DNA of 64,000 nucleotides from NCBI RefSeq assembly GCF_017744675.1, contig NZ_JAGIAV010000004.1:544567-608566 (forward strand), read 5' to 3'. Below, one piece after another: positions 25,941-33,767 of the stretch (position 1 is its first letter; every line of letters begins with the position of its first letter). The notes below the pieces were generated by a model. That model did not search any database. It saw only the letters and a list, made by a program, of their open reading frames with translations, and was not told where the DNA came from. A program made the position numbers and the translations under genes. Source of the stretch: Flavobacterium sp. (GTDB lineage: Bacteria > Bacteroidota > Bacteroidia > Flavobacteriales > Flavobacteriaceae).

Positions 25941-27923
25941 TCATAACTCTTTTAAAATTTTAACTACTTCTTCGATTCCACAGCTGAAAATATTCATTTT
26001 ATCTAAAGTTTCTGCTGTAAATGCACCTTTAGAAGCTTCTTCTTCAATTATTGCAAGGCAATTGCTCAAATCCTGCAGCATAAAAATGTCCATACTTGAT
26101 TTCATATTATGCGCTAGTTTCTTTACAGCATCATAATCGGCATTCTGAAATGCTTCTTCTAATTCTGCCGCCTGATTTGGAATTTTATCTACAAAAAGAG
26201 CAATCATGTCATTCTTAAATTCAGAATCGCCGCAAGCCATTTCATCCAAGAAAGACATATCGATAATTCTCTTGTGCTGCACCTCTTGATCTTGAGTCAT
26301 TACCGTTTTTATCGCTTTTAAAAGAACAGCTTGTTTAAAAGGTTTTGGCACGTATGCATTCATTCCTACTTTATAGCAACGCTCCTGCTCTCCTACCAAA
26401 GAATGTGCTGTCATGGCAATAATTGGTATCGTCGAATTCATCTCATTTCGAATGTATTCTGTCGTTTGATAGCCGTCTTTAACAGGCATTTGCAAGTCCA
26501 TTAAAACCAAATCGTATTTGTTCTGAGATAAAAGTTCAATGCCTTCTTCTCCATTCTGTGCAATATCCAGTTCAAAACCAAAATTATTAATTACGCTTTT
26601 TGCGAGCTTTTGGTTTAGCGCGTTGTCTTCGCAAAGCAATATTTTAAGTTTTCCTAAGTCGTTTTTAGAAACTGTTTTTGTTGCCGCTTCTTCAAAATTT
26701 GTTTTTTTGTACGAAAGAATAAAGAAAAACTCTGACCCTCTGTTTACAGTACTTTTTACATGAACTTCTCCTTTTTGCAGCTCTACTAATTGTTTTACAA
26801 TATTAAGTCCAAGTCCAGTACCGCCAAATGTTCTGGTAGTGCTTTCTTCGCCTTGTGTAAATCGTTCAAAAATAGTTTCGAGTTTGTCTTTTGGAATACC
26901 GATTCCGGTGTCTTTTATAGAAAACTTAAGCGTGTAATCATCTTCTGTTTCGCCAATTTTCTTTACCGAAACTATTACTTCTCCTTCACTTGTAAATTTT
27001 AATGAATTTCCAATCAGGTTTACCAAAATCTGATTAAGCCTGCCTTGGTCGCCAATAACCATATCTGGCATTTCGGCATCCAGAAAAAGGTCAAACTCCA
27101 CCTCTTTCTGCACTTTTACCTTTAGCAAATTGTAGACGTGCCTAAGCGTTTTCTTTAAATTAAAAGGTTCCGATTCTATTGGTAAATTTCCAGATTCAAT
27201 TTTAGAAAGATCCAAAATATCATTTACAATCAAAAGCAAATTTTCACCCGCAATTTGAACATTACTAATATAATCATGCTGCGTTTCATCGAGGTCGGTC
27301 TGCGCAAGTAAGTCTGTAAAACCAATAATGGCATTGAGAGGTGTTCTAATTTCGTGGCTCATATTCGCCAAAAAACTATCTCTTGCCAGAACTGCACGCT
27401 CTGCAATTTTTCTTTGCGCATACAACTGATTGTTTTTTGTGCTTAATTCTAGTGAAGTAATAACGTGTTTGGCCACAATAGAAAGTGCGTTGCGCTGATT
27501 ATCATTCAGTTCTTTAACCACATGATCGATAGCGCATAAAGTTCCAATATTATAGCCATCTGGCGTTGTAAGCGGTACGCCAGCATAAAATCTTACATTA
27601 AAGCCTCCTGTAACATTTGGATCGTCTTTAAATATCTCGTTGACATGCGTATCATTGATTTCTAAGATTTTTGTATCCAAAATGGTGTAATTGCAAAAAG
27701 AAATTTCACGTGGTACTTCAGAAACTCCTATTCCAATTTCAGATTTAAACCACTGTCTGTTTTCATCAATAAAAGAAATATGGGCAATGGGAACGCCGCA
27801 AATGTAAGCAACAAGCCTTGTGGCATCGTCAAAAGCATCATCTGGAAGCGTATCGAGTATATTGTAACGTTTTAGGGCGGCTAAACGTTGTAATTCGTTA
27901 TCTGGAATTGGATAATCTTTCAT
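25941..27923 (-). CDS. Hybrid histidine kinase: GAF-HisKA-HATPase-REC-HPt
   Basis: A 660-residue soluble hybrid kinase with no membrane segment. The N-terminal GAF domain (about 20-165) has the FDDATRLVAYICGVPIAHIS-type start. The H-box is SHEIRTPLNAIIGF with His190. ATP-site motifs are NLIGNSLKFTSEG, DTGIGIPKDKL and GTGLGLNIVK. A receiver follows (about 430-550; LVLMDLQMPVKDG). A phosphotransfer domain lies at the end (LAHNMKSSMDIF). All parts of a full phosphorelay are in one chain, with the lone receiver encoded next as the probable last acceptor. It is the first gene of the operon and lies 77 bp before the receiver gene. Confidence 0.93.
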   Translation of the reverse strand: MKDYPIPDNELQRLAALKRYNILDTLPDDAFDDATRLVAYICGVPIAHISFIDENRQWFKSEIGIGVSEVPREISFCNYTILDTKILEINDTHVNEIFKDDPNVTGGFNVRFYAGVPLTTPDGYNIGTLCAIDHVVKELNDNQRNALSIVAKHVITSLELSTKNNQLYAQRKIAERAVLARDSFLANMSHEIRTPLNAIIGFTDLLAQTDLDETQHDYISNVQIAGENLLLIVNDILDLSKIESGNLPIESEPFNLKKTLRHVYNLLKVKVQKEVEFDLFLDAEMPDMVIGDQGRLNQILVNLIGNSLKFTSEGEVIVSVKKIGETEDDYTLKFSIKDTGIGIPKDKLETIFERFTQGEESTTRTFGGTGLGLNIVKQLVELQKGEVHVKSTVNRGSEFFFILSYKKTNFEEAATKTVSKNDLGKLKILLCEDNALNQKLAKSVINNFGFELDIAQNGEEGIELLSQNKYDLVLMDLQMPVKDGYQTTEYIRNEMNSTIPIIAMTAHSLVGEQERCYKVGMNAYVPKPFKQAVLLKAIKTVMTQDQEVQHKRIIDMSFLDEMACGDSEFKNDMIALFVDKIPNQAAELEEAFQNADYDAVKKLAHNMKSSMDIFMLQDLSNCLAIIEEEASKGAFTAETLDKMNIFSCGIEEVVKILKEL

Positions 27924-28043
27924 TTTTTTATTAGATGTGGTAAAGGATAAAGATAAAATAATTTAGTCGAAAACCCTTGCTTTATCTCTAGTTTATAAAA
28001 AAAACGGTTGAAATACTAGTTGTAAAACTTATAGATTACCATT

Positions 28044-28682
28044 TTACAATTCCAAAATACTTTTAAGCTCCAATGTTGTATTTCCTGACGGAAGCGCTTT
28101 TGGAGCTTTTACTAATTTTTCGGCTAAAAATGCGGTCGTGATTGGTTTTAGATTTTTGAAAAGTCCGATGGCATTGAAGAATTTGATCACTTTTATTGAA
28201 ATTTTTTCTCCGAAACGGTCTGTATTTTCGCGAATAAGCGGTCCTGGTCTGAAAATGATATATTGTGGAAAGTTAAGCTCTTGAAGATGCTCTTCTAATT
28301 TTCCTTTCATCATCGAATAAAATACGCTGCTTTTTGCAGAAGCTCCGTATGAAGAAACCAAAACCAAAGAATTGACTTTATTTTGTTTGGCAGTGGCAGC
28401 AAAATCAGCTGGAATGTCAAAATCGATTTTCCATTGTTTTTCTTTAGAACCTGCATCTTTTAAAGTGGTTCCTAAACATGAAAAAAGAACGTCGCCAGTA
28501 ATTAATTCCTGAAATGAATGGACATCTGAAAAATCAACTACATATTCTGTCAATTTTGGATGCGATTTTCCTGTTGAACGTCTTACAAAAATTGCAACTT
28601 CAGAATAATCATTGCTTTCTAAAAGCAGTTGAACCAATTCTTTTCCCGTTGCGCCTGTCGCTCCAATTACCAATACTTTCAT
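28044..28682 (-). CDS. NAD(P)-binding Rossmann oxidoreductase, HTATIP2-like
   Basis: A 212-residue atypical short-chain dehydrogenase. The dinucleotide site is VIGATGATGKELVQ at the start, with SCLGTTLKDAG and LVLVSSYGASAKS later, typical of the NAD(P)H-binding CC3/TIP30-like group. Function in bacteria is unsettled; repair or redox sensing has been proposed for relatives. It stands alone, 120 bp from the hybrid kinase and on the same strand. Confidence 0.85.
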   Translation of the reverse strand: MKVLVIGATGATGKELVQLLLESNDYSEVAIFVRRSTGKSHPKLTEYVVDFSDVHSFQELITGDVLFSCLGTTLKDAGSKEKQWKIDFDIPADFAATAKQNKVNSLVLVSSYGASAKSSVFYSMMKGKLEEHLQELNFPQYIIFRPGPLIRENTDRFGEKISIKVIKFFNAIGLFKNLKPITTAFLAEKLVKAPKALPSGNTTLELKSILEL

Positions 28683-28762
28683 AATAAAAAGATTTTAATA
28701 GTAAATATAACGCTTTGCCTGAAATAATTTCTAATAAAGGCGCATGATAAGTTTTCATCTCC

Positions 28763-28816
28763 AAAATCTGCTAGATCTGCGAGAGTAATTTTTTCTCCCG
28801 CAGATTTCGCAGATTT
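28763..28816. repeat. CTGCG/CGCAG-family hairpin
   Basis: AAATCTGCTAGATCTGCGAG and CCCGCAGATTTCGCAGATTT form an imperfect stem around a T-rich loop. It uses the same words as the hairpin at 5879-5922. It lies upstream of the oxidoreductase gene. Confidence 0.5.
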
Positions 28817-28849
28817 AGCGGATTATTCTTTTTGTTCTAAATAAAAAGT

Positions 28850-28881
28850 AAAACCTCTTTACAGCTAAGCAAAGAGGTTTT
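28850..28881 (-). terminator. Terminator downstream of the B12 operon
   Basis: AAAACCTCTTT and AAAGAGGTTTT form a perfect 11-bp stem with a ten-base loop. In the minus direction the tail is T-rich. It is the second hairpin after the T9SS protein stop codon. Confidence 0.7.
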
Positions 28882-28902
28882 GTTTAAATAAGCGATGTCT
28901 CC

Positions 28903-28936
28903 CTGAGCGAAGTAGATGGGCTTCGACTTCGCTCAG
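28903..28936. repeat. CTGAGCGAAGT palindromic repeat
   Basis: CTGAGCGAAGT and ACTTCGCTCAG form a perfect 11-bp inverted repeat with a 12-base loop, 20 bp after the end of the T9SS gene. The wording GCTTCGACTTCGCTCAG is a familiar dispersed palindrome in Flavobacterium genomes, and it may also help termination. Confidence 0.6.
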
Positions 28937-28955
28937 CCTGACAGTTTTAAAACTT

Positions 28956-31235
28956 TTATTTTTTAATGAATTTATGAGTGTAATTGGCTTTGTCGGTTTT
29001 AATATTAATAATGTAAAAACCTTTAGCAAAATTACTTACGTCAATTTGATTGTTATTCAGTCTCGCATTGATTGTTCTTCCCGTTACATCATAAATCAGA
29101 ATATCAGTTATTTCGTCTTCTGTGCTGATGTTTAGATAATCTGCCACTGGATTTGGATAAATAGACAATTGTAGTTTCGTAAATTCGTCTCTGCCCAAAG
29201 TCGAAGTATCAATCAAAATCGATTTTTCGATTACTTTTCCATTAGAATTAAAACTAATAACAACTATTGCAGTTCCGCCATTCTTTGGGGTCAAAACTAG
29301 CTCTTCGTTAGCATTAATTTCTGCCAAAACAATATTTTCATCACTATTTGATTTAATTGTTTTTATAATCGCTGCTGAAATATTGTCTTCATCTGAAACC
29401 ACCGTTTTCAAATCAATAACTGTTGGAATTCCCGTTGAGACTTGCGAAGGCAAAACTGAGTTGACAACTGGCGCTGCATTATCAGGAAATACCGTCATGG
29501 CAGGAAACCAGTAATAATCATTCAGCACTTTTGTATCGATCAATTTTCCTGTATTATCATAAGTATGAATCCAGTTTTTCTGATAATGTGCCCCAAATCC
29601 GCTTTCGGTTGTATTTACAATTAAATGGTCTGAAACCGGATCAATTCGCAATCCTGCGCCGTACATAATCTGCTTGTAAGTTCCGGTTTGCCCAGGAAGC
29701 GTAGCAAAATTTTCATTGAATGTTTTGGTCGCAATATCAAACTTTACGATTTGAATTCCAGCAACAAAACTGCTTACATTATTATTCCAATACAGAGCAT
29801 TTTCTTTGTTGCTGTACGTAAAACTCCCTGCGTTCCAAGCGCCCCAAGAACCCAAATATTTTGTTGTCGGAATCGCGTATTCTGTTGTTGCAAAAGTCAA
29901 CGCATCAATATTTATCAGTTTTTGATTCTGGATTCCCCAAACACTTCCGTCTTTGGCTTGCGTTACCGAATGGAATGCTCCCGAAATGGTTTTTACAACT
30001 GTATTTGTTTTAGGGTCAATTACCAAAATTCCTGTGCTTTGTTTTACAGCAAAAACATATTTCGAAGTACGAATCATATTTCCAATTTGCCCCAAGTATT
30101 GGCTTCCGCCACCTGTTCCTGCAATCAAACTTCCTACTTTCATATTCGCAATATCAAAAAGGAAAATACCATTTGAAGCGCCTATATAACCTGTTTTTTC
30201 GTCAACACCAACAAAAGAACGGCCGTCTCCTCCTCCAATATTGTCAAATGCTGCAATTTTTTTCATCGTTAAAGCATCGGCAACAACAAGTCTTCCGCCG
30301 GGCGTATATTGCGTATCTCCTCCATCTTTGGCTTGTTTAGAGACAAAATAAAACTTATCTCCGTAAATAGTTCCGTATTGCGTAGTTGCTCCGAAACTAT
30401 TGTTATTATTGGCTTCACTGTAAACACGATAGTTGATATTGCCGTTGTTATCAATAAAATTCACAGATCCGTTCACGTGTCCAAACCAATCTTCGTTTAC
30501 CATAAAATAACCTTTGGTATAATCTATAGTTTTGACATAAGGAGCAACTGGAGTAAAAGTTGCAGCAATATCAATCATTTCCATATTCGGATTAAAATTC
30601 CAAACATCCCAAGAACCGTTTTGCAACTCGCGAGTAGAAGCTCCAACGCTAGAATAATTGTAATCTTCATCTGTTGGATCTTTAACCCAATACGACCAAT
30701 ATCCTAGAGTCCATCCCGATTGCCAGTGATCATCGGCATCGATGCCGGTGTAAGCATCAAAATCGTACTCGGCAGTATTCACTATTCCATTAAAAGGATA
30801 ATAAGGGTACGTTTTATTTCCATCTTTATAGAGTCCGTTTGTGCCTGTTCCGTTCAAATCGTAACCAAATCCACCAATTGCAGATCCATACTGAGTGCCT
30901 TGTTTAAGCAAGGTAAAGAAACGCGGATCAGCCTTTGCAATGGCTTTAATCATATCTTCTCCTGTTGCCGTTCCGTCCCATTTAAAACCCCAAACCAAAG
31001 CATCTGAAGTTTTACCGTCATTCCATTGTACGACAAATGCAGCTTGATTAGAACCTGTTCCAACCCAAAATTGAATGTCTGCAAAAGTGATTGCATTGGC
31101 CTTTTTTGCTGTGACTTGTTTTTGAGTTACTGTTTTTAATTTAATGTCATTTCTAGGAACGCCTTGCACTTTTATCTGGGCGTTGGTTAGAAATGCAAAA
31201 AATAGCATTATTACAATAAAGTAGTTTTTCCTCAT
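28956..31235 (-). CDS. T9SS-exported beta-propeller-like surface protein in the B12 operon
   Basis: A 759-residue secreted protein. A signal peptide ends near FLTNAQ (20). The N-terminal domain (about 45-225; FADIQFWVGTGSNQAAFVVQ, VWGFKWDGTATGEDM) is one I do not recognise by name. A YncE/DUF5074-like propeller follows (about 230-580). The end (about 690-759; LSIYPNPVADYLNIST to THKFIKK) is a T9SS type A sorting tail, so the protein should reach the surface or medium. It is the last gene behind the cobalamin riboswitch, separated from the lipoprotein gene by a repeat element, so joint control is likely but not certain. A role in B12 capture is inferred from context. Confidence 0.85.
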   Translation of the reverse strand: MRKNYFIVIMLFFAFLTNAQIKVQGVPRNDIKLKTVTQKQVTAKKANAITFADIQFWVGTGSNQAAFVVQWNDGKTSDALVWGFKWDGTATGEDMIKAIAKADPRFFTLLKQGTQYGSAIGGFGYDLNGTGTNGLYKDGNKTYPYYPFNGIVNTAEYDFDAYTGIDADDHWQSGWTLGYWSYWVKDPTDEDYNYSSVGASTRELQNGSWDVWNFNPNMEMIDIAATFTPVAPYVKTIDYTKGYFMVNEDWFGHVNGSVNFIDNNGNINYRVYSEANNNNSFGATTQYGTIYGDKFYFVSKQAKDGGDTQYTPGGRLVVADALTMKKIAAFDNIGGGDGRSFVGVDEKTGYIGASNGIFLFDIANMKVGSLIAGTGGGSQYLGQIGNMIRTSKYVFAVKQSTGILVIDPKTNTVVKTISGAFHSVTQAKDGSVWGIQNQKLINIDALTFATTEYAIPTTKYLGSWGAWNAGSFTYSNKENALYWNNNVSSFVAGIQIVKFDIATKTFNENFATLPGQTGTYKQIMYGAGLRIDPVSDHLIVNTTESGFGAHYQKNWIHTYDNTGKLIDTKVLNDYYWFPAMTVFPDNAAPVVNSVLPSQVSTGIPTVIDLKTVVSDEDNISAAIIKTIKSNSDENIVLAEINANEELVLTPKNGGTAIVVISFNSNGKVIEKSILIDTSTLGRDEFTKLQLSIYPNPVADYLNISTEDEITDILIYDVTGRTINARLNNNQIDVSNFAKGFYIINIKTDKANYTHKFIKK

Positions 31236-31278
31236 AATGTATTGGTTTTAAATATTGTGTTAATCTGTTTTATATTTC

Positions 31279-31411
31279 AACACATAGAGACATAGATTTC
31301 TTTTTTTCTGAAAAGGCAATTGAAAGAAACTAGTTTCTAACACATAGCTATGTGTTTTGACACAAAGTGAAACGCCTTTACCCGTTTTTAAAATCTATGT
31401 TTCTATGTGTT
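31279..31411. repeat. ACATAG inverted-repeat element, type copy
   Basis: A 133-bp element with terminal inverted repeats AACACATAGAGACATAG (left) and CTATGTTTCTATGTGTT (right), differing at one base. In the middle is the perfect palindrome AACACATAGCTATGTGTT (31339-31356) and the shared word AGTGAAACGCCTTT. It codes for nothing and lies within the B12 operon, between the T9SS gene and the upstream lipoprotein gene. Confidence 0.75.
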
Positions 31412-31418
31412 TAAAAAA

Positions 31419-32618
31419 TTAATTAAGATGCAAATCATAAGCGCCTGAAACTTCTGTCGAAACTTCTCCAAGCCAGCCCGCTTCTTGATTAATTGCGGTG
31501 TAAACTTTTACGAAATCAATTCCTGGAAGTTTTACATATTTTCCGTTTTTATCTACAGCCCACGAAATGTCAATATCCGAAGCCTCGTCGTTATTTGGAG
31601 CATTATCTGCATAACCAAATTCAAACGATTTGCCTACCCAATATGAACCTTCGCCACTTTGATCGTAGAAATTATCGGCTACTCTAGTTCCTTTTAAAGT
31701 GTATGAAGCATCGGCAATCCAAAGCGGATAATAATTCTGGTTGTGAAATACATTCTGCACTTTATAACCTGATTTTCCAGCATTGTCTTGCCACTTAATA
31801 TATTCGTTATCAAACTGCCAAAATTCATTTCCTGCAACAGGAGTTTTGCTCGCATCTGGTTTAAAATAAGTGATTGAGTAGTTTTTTATGGTCGTGTTTT
31901 TAAAGTATTCGCTACCAGCGATTTCATACCATTCGTCTTCATCTGGTTTACCGTTTCTATTTCTGTCAAAAGCAACCATAATAATTCCCGGTTCGCAAGA
32001 TCCTGCACGTGCTTCGTTGGCTTCATTTCCCCAAAAAGCATTTCCTAAAATCTTAAAATCTCGACCGTTCCTATTAGGAATCGTATGATCGAAGCCAAAA
32101 ACCACATAACCGCCAAAACCGCCCAGCGAAATCATAGATGTATTGGAACCCACAATTGCTTTTTTTGCGGCGCTAATCAGGTTTGCTTCGGTATTTCCTG
32201 TCGCATATTTTGGAATTTCATTGGTAAACTGACCGACAGCGGGACGAAAATCAAGAACATTAAAAATATACTTACTGTACGTTTTTGTTTCTTTTAGTAC
32301 ATTTATTGATGAAGAATAAACCTTTACTTCTCCATTCAGTTCTACTTTTAAAGTCAGCGGATAGTTTTTCTCAAACGGGCTGATAAAATCCAAAGCTGTA
32401 TTTTCTGAAATAATTGAATCTTTAATGCTCCAAGTCAGTTTTGCCGTGTTCGGAAGCGCTGTTGCTATATTCAGCACTTTAAAGCGGTCAATTGTATAGG
32501 ACTCTTTCAGAACTTCTGCGGGAAGCAAATCTTCTGCAACATTGTCTTTATCGCAAGCAATGAATCCCAAAAAGAGAATCAAAAACAAAGCGATTTTCAA
32601 AAGATATTTTTGTATCAT
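31419..32618 (-). CDS. Surface lipoprotein of the cobalamin operon
   Basis: A 399-residue lipoprotein with lipobox GFIAC (Cys22) followed by acidic DKD, which favours surface exposure in Bacteroidota. An Ig/PKD-like segment (about 40-125) is followed by a larger domain (about 135-395) with GGFGGYVVFGFDH and a calcium-loop-like DRNRNGKPDEDEW. Proteins of this type occur next to BtuG-like genes in Bacteroidota B12 loci, but I cannot give the family a name with certainty. It starts 3 bp after the BtuG-like stop. Cobalamin or corrinoid binding is inferred from context only. Confidence 0.75.
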   Translation of the reverse strand: MIQKYLLKIALFLILFLGFIACDKDNVAEDLLPAEVLKESYTIDRFKVLNIATALPNTAKLTWSIKDSIISENTALDFISPFEKNYPLTLKVELNGEVKVYSSSINVLKETKTYSKYIFNVLDFRPAVGQFTNEIPKYATGNTEANLISAAKKAIVGSNTSMISLGGFGGYVVFGFDHTIPNRNGRDFKILGNAFWGNEANEARAGSCEPGIIMVAFDRNRNGKPDEDEWYEIAGSEYFKNTTIKNYSITYFKPDASKTPVAGNEFWQFDNEYIKWQDNAGKSGYKVQNVFHNQNYYPLWIADASYTLKGTRVADNFYDQSGEGSYWVGKSFEFGYADNAPNNDEASDIDISWAVDKNGKYVKLPGIDFVKVYTAINQEAGWLGEVSTEVSGAYDLHLN

Positions 32619-32621
32619 TTT

Positions 32622-33767
32622 TTAGTTTTTAGTTATAAAAGCAATATGAGCAGGAATATTCCCCGCGGTTGTTTTCCATTTTAATTTTCCATCGGGCGTA
32701 AAGCAGTAGATATAACCCGTTACCACATAATTTTGAGCATCGGTGATGTAGATTTCTTTAGTCTCTGGATTGACTTGAAGTCCATACGGGATCATGATTT
32801 TTTTATCGGTTCCGTCTGTAATAATTTGGTCCGTGATTACTTTTTTAGTTTTGGTATCCAAAATTCCGTAACTCACTTTATTGCTTCCTGTTAAATAGCT
32901 CCAAGAAACACTGTAGTAATACAATAAATCATCAACGAGGCAAGTTCCAGAAACAGGAATATCGAGCTGCATTTTCTTTTCATCTGTCTGCGTATCAATC
33001 ACAAAAAGATTAGATGGCGTGTTGTAGTAATCGCCTCGCGAGCTCACGTAAATATCACCACGACTGTCAATCTGCATGCTATACAAGTTAATGCCAACAT
33101 CGATTTTTTTAATTTCTGTAAACGTTTCCAAATCAATTACCGAAACCGTTCGATCATAATTTGGAACCCTATAACCGCCAGAATTGGCCACATACAATTT
33201 TCCGTTATGAACCACCATTTGTTCCGGCTGATAGCCAACGGTTACTTTTCTTTTTATCTCTAACGAAGTGGTATCAATTTCGGCAACAAAACCAATTTCA
33301 GCATTCGGATTTATGGCAACAGGTCCAGAATACGAACTCACATAAGCTTTGTCTTTATAAAAAGCCACATAACGGCAATTTGGAATGTCTATTTTTTTAA
33401 TGCGTTTTGCTGTCCATTTTTCTAAAACTTCGACTTTGTTAGAACAATTAATAACGGCATAGACCTTATTTCCATAGATTTTAATATCGTTTCCAACATC
33501 TCCCAATTCTTTTACCACAGAAGGATTTCGTTCGGAATAAACATCTGTTGTATAATTTCCTGTTCTGTAGTTGAAAACATCCAAACTCGCTCGATTCATT
33601 CCCATATTTCCTTCGTTCAGAAGATAAAAACCTTCAATTTTGCCTTCGCTTCTCGGTGCAGCCACACTTACATCTGAAGAAGGAAAAATCGTTTCGTCTT
33701 CACGGCAGGAAACTAATAAAACAGCAACACTTAAAGTGAATATTATTTGTAAAATGCTCTTTTTCAT
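32622..33767 (-). CDS. BtuG-like beta-propeller lipoprotein (YncE/DUF5074)
   Basis: A 381-residue lipoprotein with lipobox LLVSC (Cys21). The body is built of repeated four-strand propeller blades, for example NKVYAVINCSNKVEVLEKWT, GKLYVANSGGYRVPNYDRTV and GDIYVSSRGDYYNTPSNLFV. In Bacteroides, propeller lipoproteins encoded beside btuB (BtuG) catch vitamin B12 at the cell surface and pass it to BtuB. The gene overlaps the TonB receptor gene by 4 bp and lies behind a cobalamin riboswitch, which makes the BtuG role likely. Confidence 0.85.
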   Translation of the reverse strand: MKKSILQIIFTLSVAVLLVSCREDETIFPSSDVSVAAPRSEGKIEGFYLLNEGNMGMNRASLDVFNYRTGNYTTDVYSERNPSVVKELGDVGNDIKIYGNKVYAVINCSNKVEVLEKWTAKRIKKIDIPNCRYVAFYKDKAYVSSYSGPVAINPNAEIGFVAEIDTTSLEIKRKVTVGYQPEQMVVHNGKLYVANSGGYRVPNYDRTVSVIDLETFTEIKKIDVGINLYSMQIDSRGDIYVSSRGDYYNTPSNLFVIDTQTDEKKMQLDIPVSGTCLVDDLLYYYSVSWSYLTGSNKVSYGILDTKTKKVITDQIITDGTDKKIMIPYGLQVNPETKEIYITDAQNYVVTGYIYCFTPDGKLKWKTTAGNIPAHIAFITKN

